A stretch of 64,000 nt of DNA from Bacillus massilinigeriensis (lineage in GTDB: Bacteria; Bacillota; Bacilli; Bacillales; Cytobacillaceae): the NCBI RefSeq assembly GCF_900117315.1, contig NZ_LT630337.1, positions 2,365,601 through 2,429,600 of the forward strand, given 5' to 3'. Numbering within the stretch: the first letter of the stretch is position 1; each line of letters begins with the position of its first letter. The notes beneath the pieces were generated by a model. That model saw only the letters and a program-made list of their open reading frames with translations, searched no databases and had not been told where the DNA came from. The position numbers and the translations under genes are program-made. This document shows positions 8,063 through 16,667 of the stretch, piece by piece.

Positions 8063-8912
8063 TTCCTCTATATAAGTTGTCTAGTACCCACACCGAGGAA
8101 TATATCCAAAAGATCATAAGAATGAGGGTTGGTACAAACCAACCTTCCCGAAAAATTAACAAGTGAAATTTGTGCCCCAAGAAAATGATAATACCTACTA
8201 AAGTAGACGCCATAATTTTCCACAGCCAATGTTGCCGAAAATATCCCCATATCATAACTGGGTAACAAATAGAAAAAAAGGTTAGATATAAACCGTAACG
8301 GCTAAATTTGGGGTTAGAGAATAAATCTACCGTAAATCTCATGAGGCCAGATAAATCGAGTACACCCCATAGAAACACGATTGTGCATACTGGGAACATA
8401 CCCAAAAAGATATATACGTAATATTGATATGTTAGTCTAAGAACTCGGTCTAAGCTTGTGTACATCCATTTTGAAATCATGAAGAACAGAAGCAAACCGA
8501 CGAACGTCATCCACGTACTCCACCAATGGTGACGGTATATGTCCAATGAAATAAAGAGTTCCTCCACCAAACTATATAGAAATGACACAACTACATTTAA
8601 ATAAAATGGTTTTTGGAGAACGGTCAATAACAGGGCAGAAGAGGCGACGCTAAACTGCGAGAAAAGATTACCCGTTAATACATCATTAAAAGGATCAATG
8701 CTTGAATTACGTATTATTTTCGGGTAATACACATATGCATCAAAAAAAATCATGACCATCGTTTCGAAATATAACGGAAGGGCAACGACCGTCAAAAAAA
8801 ACGCAAACGTTCTACAACGGTTTTTAGAATGATAAAGGGTATATACGATTTGAATTGTGGACGAGACACCTAACAACAAATACCAAATAGTATGGGACCA
8901 GAATAAATTCAT
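8031..8912 (-). CDS. Multi-pass membrane protein, second gene of a duplicated two-gene module
   Basis: 293 aa with about seven or eight hydrophobic segments and no recognised enzymatic motif. It is related in layout and sequence to the protein at 50930-51775: both share a (L/Y)(Y/F)FE... segment near residue 50, FSQ further on, and an IY(R/K)xxWWxT motif near residue 130. Upstream lies a smaller membrane gene (9021-9509) whose partner is likewise paralogous to the one at 51810. The last nine residues (GRSRGRFPASK region) are encoded by a REPIN, so the native C-terminus was replaced or extended. ATG at 8912 follows AAGGAT by seven bases. Confidence 0.65.
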   Translation of the reverse strand: MNLFWSHTIWYLLLGVSSTIQIVYTLYHSKNRCRTFAFFLTVVALPLYFETMVMIFFDAYVYYPKIIRNSSIDPFNDVLTGNLFSQFSVASSALLLTVLQKPFYLNVVVSFLYSLVEELFISLDIYRHHWWSTWMTFVGLLLFFMISKWMYTSLDRVLRLTYQYYVYIFLGMFPVCTIVFLWGVLDLSGLMRFTVDLFSNPKFSRYGLYLTFFSICYPVMIWGYFRQHWLWKIMASTLVGIIIFLGHKFHLLIFREGWFVPTLILMIFWIYSSVWVLDNLYRGRSRGRFPASK

Positions 8913-9020
8913 AGTTTTTATCCTTCATATCATTGGAGTTTAAAATCTAATATTTATTGAAGGAATAGCCAAACAACGTGAGTGGATTGCGTCTAATAAT
9001 TATTATTCCCTTACTCTTTT

Positions 9021-9509
9021 TTACAATACTTTTTTACTTGTTATAAAGCTTTTAGTATTTTTACTTATATTAGTTACGTATTGAAAACTATAAAGAAGTA
9101 ATGCTCTTAAAAAGTCGATAGCTAAGTATTGAGATTTAGTTAATTTGTCCAATGTAAATATCTTATATCGGTGTACAAATTTTAATCCTCCAAAATAGAT
9201 AAAACAAATGTGAAGTATTAAATTAGAAATTAAATACAACGGGAATTTACCATATGTCATTTTTAACATCCAAAGACTGGTAACAAAATATGGGCCAAAA
9301 TTAAAAAAGTTCATGCTGTCCAATGGTGGTATCCCTTTATAAAATCTCCACCATTTTTTCCTTTCACCGAATAAATCAATTGCTTTTGTAAATGTACTAA
9401 TAAAAATTGCAGCGGGAAGATACTTTTTAAATGAATTTCGACCTAATAGAGGTACTGTTAACCAAGGCAGTATTAGCAAAGCTATGTAAAAGAATTTCGG
9501 ATTCTTCAT
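9021..9509 (-). CDS. CBO0543-like small membrane protein, first gene of a duplicated module
   Basis: 162 aa with about four hydrophobic helices and an aromatic-rich centre (KKWWRFYKGIPPLDSMNFFNF) that resembles the CBO0543 family of Firmicute membrane proteins, whose function is unknown. The protein at 51810-52295 has the same size and a matching central block (WYFEK...IPPVNMLFLNWF). The gene ends 108 bp before the 293-aa membrane gene, in the same order as the second locus. ATG at 9509 follows AAGGGATG. The tail is Lys/Ser-rich. Confidence 0.6.
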   Translation of the reverse strand: MKNPKFFYIALLILPWLTVPLLGRNSFKKYLPAAIFISTFTKAIDLFGERKKWWRFYKGIPPLDSMNFFNFGPYFVTSLWMLKMTYGKFPLYLISNLILHICFIYFGGLKFVHRYKIFTLDKLTKSQYLAIDFLRALLLYSFQYVTNISKNTKSFITSKKVL

Positions 9510-9601
9510 TAAATCATCCCTTTATATTTTAGACTGCAGATTTTAAAAATGACAATATTGTTTCGTATTTTGCTTTCAAGCAAGTCTAATTTTCGAGATA
9601 G

Positions 9602-9695
9602 GGAAGCATGGGGACGGTTCTTTGCTTCCAGCTGAATTAATTATTTTTGTGCATAGAGGAAATTTTATGGAAGCAGCGAACCGTCCCCTGCTTCC
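9602..9695. repeat. REPIN-like element 4
   Basis: Left REP 9602-9629 and inverted right REP 9669-9695 around a 39-bp AT-rich spacer. The right REP abuts the stop codon of the YneR-like gene. Confidence 0.85.
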
Positions 9696-9991
9696 TATTG
9701 TTTAATATATTTATACTCGACTTCATCATTGGCATCATTATATTCCACATATAAATCATGGCCATTAAAAAACCATAGATCCGATTCTTCTATAAAGAAA
9801 GTGATATCATCTAAAACTGTAGACACAGCAGCATTTCTAGAATCGTTATCGATTGTAAAAGCAAGTGCATATCCTTCCTGAATGGGACTTGTTCCATAAA
9901 TTTGAGTATAAAAACGAACTTTATTTCCTTTTTCTAATCCAACTTCCTCTTTAAACCATTGCAATGCCCTATCACTAATCTCTATTTTCAT
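9695..9991 (-). CDS. HesB/IscA-like protein, YneR type
   Basis: 98 aa, close in size to B. subtilis YneR. It begins MKIEISDRALQWFKEEVGL and contains the FYTQIYG...GYALAF pattern of the HesB-like fold. The cysteines that bind iron-sulfur clusters in true IscA are absent, as in the YneR subgroup, so a scaffold role is unlikely and the function is open. The ATG at 9991 has AGAGATGG upstream; in-frame starts at 10000 and 10024 are less well placed. A REPIN begins right at its stop. Confidence 0.7.
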   Translation of the reverse strand: MKIEISDRALQWFKEEVGLEKGNKVRFYTQIYGTSPIQEGYALAFTIDNDSRNAAVSTVLDDITFFIEESDLWFFNGHDLYVEYNDANDEVEYKYIKQ

Positions 9992-10236
9992 TAATACCAT
10001 CTCTCTTTTCACTTTTAGCAGCACCTGTTGTTTTTCCTATTCATTGATTAAGTATTATTATGGTCAAAACAGGAACCAATTAATGTCGAAATCAACTAAT
10101 TATTAATAATAACTTAAGTGTTTTGGCCATAATAAAAATCTGTTTGTTCCTCTTCACCCATATATATAGAGTGAGCTCCAGTTTGACTCCAGATGGGGAA
10201 ATTATTCTCATTAATTGCTTGCCCAAAAATGAATGA

Positions 10237-10605
10237 TTACATTTGGGGATTTGCCTTTAACTCAATCAAGTAAAGGGGATTCCCTTCTGGATCACTGAAG
10301 TACGCGATTCGGGTTGCTTCTTCTTCCATAATAGGCTGGAATTGAGCACCCCGGGATTCTAACAGCTTGATAGCTGAATCTAACTCCTCTACTTCCAATC
10401 CAATATGTACGCTACCTGATTTCATAGAATGTGAATCTTGGCCTTCACGAGGATGAACTAGCCCAATGGATAGTCCCGGTGCTTCGAGCTGCACCAAATG
10501 CCCTTCTACTTTAAATTGAACATTTAATCCAAGGGTTTCCACGTAAAACTTTTCTGCTGTTTTTAAATCCTCTACAACGATTGTTATATAGCTGCTCTTA
10601 AACAT
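10237..10605 (-). CDS. VOC (glyoxalase/bleomycin-resistance) family protein
   Basis: 122 aa with two beta-alpha-beta-beta-beta modules typical of the vicinal oxygen chelate fold: ITIVVEDLKTAEKFYVETLGL at the start and SVHIGLEVEELDSAIKLL...YFSDPEGNPLYLIEL at the end. The substrate cannot be inferred; members include glyoxalases, dioxygenases and resistance proteins. ATG at 10605 is supported by GGGGGA eight bases upstream. The start overlaps the end of the 72-aa gene at 10598-10816 by eight bases, suggesting coupled translation. Confidence 0.8.
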   Translation of the reverse strand: MFKSSYITIVVEDLKTAEKFYVETLGLNVQFKVEGHLVQLEAPGLSIGLVHPREGQDSHSMKSGSVHIGLEVEELDSAIKLLESRGAQFQPIMEEEATRIAYFSDPEGNPLYLIELKANPQM

Positions 10606-10816
10606 TGTGAATTCCCCCATTTATTAATCTTGATTTATTATATTCAAAATATATTTCATTCACAAATATGGCAGAATCCATTAATGGTCTATTTACTAAT
10701 TGTTTCGATAATTTATTGTGAAAATCTCTCCAGTACTTCAATATTAGGGGAATGAGATGATTTTTGAAATTCAACCATTTTTTACTTTGCTTATTACTTG
10801 TGCTGTTGTTCTCCAT
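10598..10816 (-). CDS. Small hypothetical protein, 72 aa
   Basis: Starts MENNSTSNKQSKKWLNFK and has no recognised domain; it is basic and mostly hydrophilic with one amphipathic stretch (HLIPLILKYWRDFHNKL). The ATG at 10816 has an excellent ribosome site (GAGGAGG, eight bases away), which is the main reason to accept it. It overlaps the VOC gene start by eight bases, so the two are probably co-translated. Confidence 0.5.
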   Translation of the reverse strand: MENNSTSNKQSKKWLNFKNHLIPLILKYWRDFHNKLSKQLVNRPLMDSAIFVNEIYFEYNKSRLINGGIHNV

Positions 10817-10867
10817 TGCAAATTCCTCCTCGACATCCAAAGAAGCATTGGCAATCCATCCATTTTG

Positions 10868-11326
10868 CTAAAATAATTTCTTCTCAAAGCAGTCAACAGC
10901 TTTTCCTTGCCAAATACTATTTCCATATAACTTAAACCCCAAGGATTTCCAAAACCCCTTAGCAGTTACGTTATCTTGTAATACACCAATGCGAACTTTA
11001 TTAAATTGTTGTTTTATTAAGTGATCCTCAAAAGAGGCATAAGCTATTTTCCCATATCCTAATGAATGATAATCCCCTTTTATCATTAGTAAACCAATCC
11101 ATGGATGGTTGTCATTCGGATTATTTTTGAGAAAATCTATAATTCCAATGTATTTATTTTCCCGAATTATTAAGAAACTATCACTATTCGAGTTAAGAAA
11201 TTCACTTCTTACTTCCTCTATTGATCTTAATGGGTTACCATTTTCCAAAAGGTTATATTCTGAATTTGAATTAACAATATCCAGAGCTCGCTCAATTGAA
11301 TCTTCTGTGATGGGTTCAAAAATCAT
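10868..11326 (-). CDS. GNAT family N-acetyltransferase
   Basis: 152 aa from ATG 11326, preferred over a longer frame from 11440 because GAGGGG lies eight bases upstream and the domain begins at once (MIFEPITEDSIERALDIVN). The acetyl-CoA binding region is visible as IGLLMIKGDYHSLGYGKIAY, a diverged Q/R-x-x-G-x-G/A loop, followed by VRIGVLQDNVTAKGFWKSLGF, the usual NxxAxxFWxxLGF block. The acceptor substrate is unknown. Confidence 0.8.
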   Translation of the reverse strand: MIFEPITEDSIERALDIVNSNSEYNLLENGNPLRSIEEVRSEFLNSNSDSFLIIRENKYIGIIDFLKNNPNDNHPWIGLLMIKGDYHSLGYGKIAYASFEDHLIKQQFNKVRIGVLQDNVTAKGFWKSLGFKLYGNSIWQGKAVDCFEKKLF

Positions 11327-11446
11327 TTCAAAATCCCCTCTTTTTTTTAAAGTAAGAAAAACTCTTCTTTTTTTCATTAATAAACTAGAAACAACCATAG
11401 AAAAAATGCTGATAAAAAAATGATTACGTCCATCTATCATACATAC

Positions 11447-11758
11447 TCACCCACTATTCCTATATGATAAATATTCTAAACATCTCTTGGATGCTAGGGA
11501 AAGTGATTTTTGCTCTCTCATAGCAACACCAATATTTCTAAAAACAGGAACTTCAAGCTCTTTTGCAATAATTTTGTGAGGTACACGCTGTAAAATCAAT
11601 TCTGGTAATATACTGATGCCAAGCCCGTTTTCTACCATAGACATAATGGCATAGTCATCCCATGTTGTAAAATTAACTTGTGGAAAGAGATGGTGTTTCT
11701 CAAAAATCTCTGAGATTTCTTCTTTGGCCCCCTTTTCCAACAGCATAAACGGAAGCAT
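11447..11758 (-). pseudogene. LysR-type regulator, C-terminal remnant truncated at a REPIN
   Basis: About 100 codons matching the second half of a LysR effector-binding domain: PFMLLEKGAKEEISEIF, then MVENGLGISILPELI, a block seen in nearly all LysR proteins. The helix-turn-helix and first half of the effector domain (about 190 residues) are missing. The homology begins exactly where REPIN element 5 ends (11751), and the only possible start codon lies inside the REPIN. No N-terminal piece is found up to the helicase gene. I read it as a gene destroyed by a deletion ending at the REPIN. Confidence 0.75.
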
Positions 11759-11840
11759 AGGGACGGTTCTTTGCTTCCATCTGTGCTAAAATTTCGTGCG
11801 AAAAAAAATTCTTGGAAGCAGCGAACCGTCCCCTGCTTCC
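11751..11840. repeat. REPIN-like element 5
   Basis: Left REP 11751-11779 and inverted right REP 11814-11840 with a 34-bp spacer. It joins the truncated LysR gene. A second, nearly identical copy follows 21 bp later. Confidence 0.85.
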
Positions 11841-11861
11841 TTCCATGTTCTACCTCCTAAT

Positions 11862-11952
11862 GGAAGCATAGGGGCGGTTCTTTGCTTCCATCTGTGCCAA
11901 AATTATTGTGTGAAAAAGAATTCTTGGAAGCAGCGAACCGTCCCCTGCTTCC
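11862..11952. repeat. REPIN-like element 6, tandem with element 5
   Basis: Left REP 11862-11889 and right REP 11926-11952. The spacer shares ATCTGTG(C)CAAAATT and AATTCTT with element 5, so the two are a recent tandem duplication. It lies five bases from the helicase stop codon. Confidence 0.85.
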
Positions 11953-11957
11953 TTTAG

Positions 11958-14393
11958 CTACTTCCTATTTTCTTTCCTCTCAAAATACTCATGCAACCTG
12001 TATTCACAAATTTCCTTTGTAAAATAAAATAATATTTCCATATCAGACTTTTCTATATCAAAAGTAAGTTTAAAGATGTTATTACTAAACTTTACTAATC
12101 CCCTTGATGACCCACTCCACTTTGACATAGGCATAACCTTTATTTGATTTATTAACTTCTTTTCATCGTTAAGCCAATCACCTTTAGTCTTTTCCTTTGA
12201 AAACTCAATAGTAAATCTGTATTGCTTTTCTTGATAAAAATTCTTGAAAAATGGGGCTACTTGTTCAGCTGTAATTGGTAATGACCAGTTTTCAATTCCC
12301 CTCTGTAACATGGTAAGTAGAACAACCATTTTATATGCTCTTTCCATTCTTGTAGATTCTACTTCTTCTAGCCATTTCTTATACTTTTCATAAACAAATT
12401 TTTCTGGTTCCGTTAGCTCCTCAGCCCAATTCAAAAACCCTGCATACGACTTAAATTCCTGCTTGTATTCCTTAGATTCAGAACTTCCATATAAATGTAG
12501 TTCCAAATATGTAGGTCTTTTCCCTAACTGCTCTTTTAAATCTTGATAAGCATACAATAGTTTTTCTTTTCTAGGCTGCCGTTTTTTCGCTAATTCCTTA
12601 AATAAATTAATTACTTCTATGTCTAAGTTCATCTCACATGTAGCTGGAGGAATAGGAAGAACGATTCTTGTATTATTTGTCTCTTTTCTCCCTGTATCAA
12701 ATAATCGAAGCTTTAGATCGGCATTTCGATAATTCCCGATTAAATCAATAATGGTACAGTTTGTTTTGCTAGGATGAAGCCTTAATCCTCTACCAATTTG
12801 TTGCGTAAACACAGTTAAAGATTCTGTTGGCCTTACAAAAAGCAATGTATCAACTGATGGAATATCAATCCCTTCATTAAAAAGATCAACTGTAAAAATG
12901 GCATCGATTTCTTTATTTTCAAGCTTGGATATCACTTCTTTTCTATCCACACCACTTGAACCTGAATGAAGAGCTATCGATTTATGACCACGGTTATTAA
13001 AATAGTTTGATAGAAATACTGCCTGCCTAATACTTGAGCAGAAAACTAATGTTCTAGATTGCTTATATTTATTCCAAGCATCCAGTATCCTTTCTGCCAT
13101 ATCATTTCTCAGTTGAACAGCTAAGAGCTCCTCTTGGTCATATTTTGAACCAAGCCACTTAACCTTTGAATAGTCAGTCTTATCATATACCCCATAATAT
13201 TTAAATGGCGATAACCAGTTATGTTCAACAGCTTCAAGAAAGTGCATCTGAAAAGCTACATTCCCATCACAAATTCCATAGATATCTTTATTATCCATTC
13301 GATCTGGTGTGGCTGTTATACCTAATAAAAATTGTGGTTCTAAATATTGAAGAATACGCTGGTATGTAGTTGCTGCAGCATGGTGAAATTCATCAATTAT
13401 AATTAAATCAAAGTCATCAGATTTGAAAGCATTTAGATGTTTTTGCATACTTAAGGTTCCAACAGAAGCAAAAATCATATTAGCACTCGAATTTTTTTCA
13501 TGGCCATAATAAAGACCAGCTGTTTTATTAGTAATTACCTTTTCAAAAGAACGTTTCGCTTGAAATAATATCTCTTCGCGGTGGGCAATAAATAATATCC
13601 TCTGAAATTTTTTTGCAAAAAATGCCGCAAGATAAGTTTTACCGAGACCCGTAGCTAAAACCACCATGGCCTTGTTATAACCATCTTCAATTAATTGATT
13701 AAGAGAATTTAATGCATCTTCTTGGACAGGTAAGGGTTTGATGGTACCATATTCTATAGGAGGATCTTTAATTATTTGGTCTGTTGAACCATCTTCCTGT
13801 TCTTTATTTATAGGAAACATTAGCGTTTTTTCTTCTAAACTAGACCATTTTTTCGCCAATTGTGGATGCTTTTTATGAAAATTTTCATAGTTTTTCTCAT
13901 AATTTTTTATTGTTTCGATATTCACTGGGATCGTTTGCTCATTTAAAAAAGTTGAAATGAAGTGATCCATTGCATCTTGGAATGTTATTGGTTCTACCGA
14001 TTCTTTCATTGCCAAATTCCACTCGATCCCTGACGTTAATGCAGATCTTGACAGATTAGAAGAACCAATAATAAAGGTTCCATCCTCTTCATTTTGAAAT
14101 ATGTATGCCTTTGGATGAAAGGAAACCCCATTGCTACGAAACATCCGAATTTCTATGTTGTCATTAATTGTTGCAAGCTCCTTTAACCCGTCTGGCTACG
14201 TGATGTACAAATAATCCCCGGTACAAATTTTAATATCAGCTCCACGATCTACAGCATCTTTTAATTGATGCTTAATTAAATCCACACCTGATTTCATAAC
14301 AAATGCAGTTAGTATGTAAATGGTTGTTGCATGTTCAATGCCATCCATAATACTATCAATTATATTTTCCGTAATTAATTCAATTTTCTTCAT
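11958..14393 (-). pseudogene. PLD-DEAD/DEAH helicase (DUF3427-like), interrupted by an in-frame amber stop
   Basis: A gene of 811 codons with one TAG at codon 66 (14198-14196); the frame is otherwise unbroken across it. The order is: PLD-like nuclease region (HPKAYIF at about 93, GSSNLSRSAL), SF2 helicase with Walker A ATGLGKT (about 247-253), DEFH box (about 334), ITATPDR, and motif VI QQIGRGLRLHP, then a 230-residue C-terminal part. Relatives usually read GDYL(Y/F)(I/V)TQP here, so a CAG-to-TAG change is the simplest cause. It may be inactive, or a shorter product may start at ATG 14144. It overlaps the MazG-like gene by 14 bp. Confidence 0.8.
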
Positions 14394-14712
14394 CGTTAAC
14401 ACCAATTAAAAAAATCCTTTTGTCAAACCCTCCACGTTCATTTGCCTTTTTTTCTCGCACCTTTTCTAATTCATCAAATGTTGTGCCATGTATAGCCGCA
14501 AGTGAATGTATAATTTCAAGGAGATCTGCTAACTCTTCAATACTGTCTTTATCTGTTGATGCTTCCATATACTCAGACAATTCTTCATGAGCCTTTTTTC
14601 GGAGTTCAGCAATAAATTCCTCATTTGAAAGGATTTTCGTGTTAGCGATTTTCCCACTTTTCATAATAATCTCAGGTATATGATTTCTGACTAATTTATT
14701 GTATTCAGGCAT
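14380..14712 (-). CDS. MazG-like nucleotide pyrophosphohydrolase
   Basis: 110 aa, all alpha-helical in character. It begins MPEYNKLVRNHIPEII and has the EExxE...ExxD-type metal-binding helices of the MazG/phosphoribosyl-ATP pyrophosphatase superfamily (HEELSEYMEA and EELADLLEIIHSLA). Such enzymes hydrolyse nucleoside triphosphates to monophosphates. It lies between HIT and PLD-helicase genes and overlaps the latter by 14 bp, so the three are probably one operon. ATG at 14712 follows AAGGGG by six bases. The C-terminal RGGFDKRIFLIGV is typical of this short subgroup. Confidence 0.8.
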   Translation of the reverse strand: MPEYNKLVRNHIPEIIMKSGKIANTKILSNEEFIAELRKKAHEELSEYMEASTDKDSIEELADLLEIIHSLAAIHGTTFDELEKVREKKANERGGFDKRIFLIGVNDEEN

Positions 14713-14729
14713 GTTGATTCCCCTTTTCT

Positions 14730-15101
14730 TTATGGATATTGAACCAAATTAGGGATTGCTTTTCGGATTCCACCTCTTGGGTCTTCAATATCTCCCTTAT
14801 AGCGAGGGATTAGATGAAAGTGTAAATGGTTAACTGTTTGGCCACCATAATATCCAATGTTAACGCCAATATTATATCCGTCAGGTCCATACTCAAAATC
14901 TATTTTGTTTTTACCCTCTTTTATTAGTTCATGAATAGCAGCTATCTGTTGAGAAGTTGCATCAAAGTATGTTTCGACATGTTTTCTTGGAATGATTAAC
15001 ATGTGACCCTTTTGAATAGGAAATTTGTCATAAATTGCAAAAGCAAAATCATTTTCAAATAGAATTTGATTATTATCTAGTGTACAGAATGGACATTTCA
15101 T
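14730..15101 (-). CDS. HIT family protein (nucleotide-binding hydrolase/transferase)
   Basis: 123 aa with the diagnostic histidine triad HLHFHLIPR near residue 100 and an N-terminal CPFC motif. HIT proteins hydrolyse or transfer nucleotides from adenylated or dinucleoside substrates. ATG at 15101 with AAGGTG six bases upstream is better than an in-frame GTG at 15110. First gene of the HIT / MazG-like / helicase operon, with only 17 bp to the next gene. In that setting it may act on unusual nucleotides linked to the helicase's job, which is inference. Confidence 0.85.
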   Translation of the reverse strand: MKCPFCTLDNNQILFENDFAFAIYDKFPIQKGHMLIIPRKHVETYFDATSQQIAAIHELIKEGKNKIDFEYGPDGYNIGVNIGYYGGQTVNHLHFHLIPRYKGDIEDPRGGIRKAIPNLVQYP

Positions 15102-15430
15102 ATCGGTCACCTTCTTAGTTCCTTATGTAAATATTACCATTCCTTTAACCTATTATAAAATGCAATTTATCTTTTTCACATAAACAATCATAAAAATTGA
15201 TCAAGAATACTATTTGATTCCTTACCTAAAAATACAAGATTCCTTAAATCCTATCCTAACCACTAATCTAAATATTTTAATAATTCCCACCCATTTACAG
15301 TAATAAATATGATATCTTTTTAGTATTATTTTAGGAAAATCCACTTAATAATATTTTTAAAAATTTAATAAACTGTTGTTATTTATATTTAAACAACAGT
15401 TTATTAAATTTAAATTTTTACTAGCATTTT
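15102..15430. other. AT-rich intergenic region
   Basis: No gene seen. It should hold the promoter of the HIT operon at its left part and contains the long hairpin terminator at 15361-15411. Confidence 0.6.
15361..15411 (-). terminator. Long hairpin terminator after the TPR gene
   Basis: Perfect 20-bp arms (15361-15380 and 15392-15411) with an 11-base loop, 20 bp past the stop of the gene at 15431. The outer pairs are A/T only; the following T run is weak, so termination strength is uncertain. Confidence 0.6.
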
Positions 15431-16477
15431 TCAAGAAGAAATAAACCCCATCTCCTCCTCAACACGCACCAACACAACAAAAGGAAATTCTTGATTATAA
15501 TAATACCCAGTCTCATTTCTATATCTCTCGGTTTCAATGACATCTGGTATACCACAGCTATCTAATTTTCCTTTTATTCTACTGATTGTCCTTATAAAAG
15601 TATTCGGTCTAACTTCCTCATCAATGAACGAATGCTCAAATAGGTGTCGGAGAGAAATTCTTGTTGCAGGGTGATTAATATTAGTTTTCGTTAATAAGTA
15701 CCGGATGATATCCCCCTGCCTCTGATTTAATTCAACAGTGTCTCCATTGAAAAAAATATTTATCCTCCGATCTCCAAAGTAGAGAATAATCGTATCTAGT
15801 TTTTCTTGGGTGATGAGTTCTTCACATTCTCTTTTGGAGCATGTTGAAATACCTTCTGGGCAAATCTTATAAAAAGCATTATTTTCTAAATACTGTTCAT
15901 TCTCTTCTAAGCTCGGATACAATGATGAAAATTCGTAATTTGGAAGAGGGTGTGCATTTGTGGATACCAGTTTTTTTAACTTTTCATGGGTATCTTTTGC
16001 AATATATAGAGCGCTGTTGGTTAAATAAAGATGAGCGTTTATCAATTGTTTTTGATCTAATTGGTATCTAGTGGAAGGATAATATTCCTGATTTATAGTG
16101 GCCTTCTGGAAATAATGCAATGCTTCTTCAAAATTATGATGCTTGTAAAATAAAAATCCTAAACGATAAGCAGCTATTGGATTATTCCTGTCATATCTCA
16201 AGGCCTTTTCTAAAGATACTATTGCCAATTGGTCGTCCTTTTGATATTCCATTTTTAGAAAAGTACCATAGTGAATTAAATTGAAAACAAGTTTTTTAGT
16301 AACATACTCTAGATACCTCTCCTCTTCCGGTTTCTTTTGATACCTTAATCTTCGATACATTTCTTCATGAATTTTGATTTTTCGAGGGAGTGATGAAAAC
16401 TTATTTACTTCCTCGAGATTATGAACCTCTTGTTCAAGCTCTTCTAATTCCTCCCAGGTTAGTTCTTTTAGCTCCAA
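15431..16477 (-). CDS. TPR protein with C-terminal winged-helix-like domain
   Basis: 348 aa. Residues 65-165 read as tetratricopeptide repeats (AIVSLEKALRYDRNNPIAAYRLGFLFYKHHNFEEALHYF). A C-terminal region of about 110 residues (from FNGDTVELNQRQGDIIRYLL, with later HLFEHSFIDEEVRPNTFIRTISRIKGKL) resembles the OmpR/SARP-type winged helix, which suggests a DNA-binding regulator. The exact family is not recognised. TTG at 16477 has AGGAGGAG upstream. It is a single gene ended by a strong hairpin. Confidence 0.6.
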   Translation of the reverse strand: MELKELTWEELEELEQEVHNLEEVNKFSSLPRKIKIHEEMYRRLRYQKKPEEERYLEYVTKKLVFNLIHYGTFLKMEYQKDDQLAIVSLEKALRYDRNNPIAAYRLGFLFYKHHNFEEALHYFQKATINQEYYPSTRYQLDQKQLINAHLYLTNSALYIAKDTHEKLKKLVSTNAHPLPNYEFSSLYPSLEENEQYLENNAFYKICPEGISTCSKRECEELITQEKLDTIILYFGDRRINIFFNGDTVELNQRQGDIIRYLLTKTNINHPATRISLRHLFEHSFIDEEVRPNTFIRTISRIKGKLDSCGIPDVIETERYRNETGYYYNQEFPFVVLVRVEEEMGFISS

Positions 16478-16667
16478 TTGGTTCTCCTCCTAACGTTTTA
16501 AGCATTTATTTCTTATATGATTTAGATAATAAACAGCCTTCACTTTGTTATTTTATTATCCTTTATCCCACATAAATCAGAAGAAGCATTCAGACTTTTA
16601 AAGCTTAAGAATGCCTCTTCACGTTTTGACTGATAAAGATTTAACTTATTGTCTTTACAACAATGTT

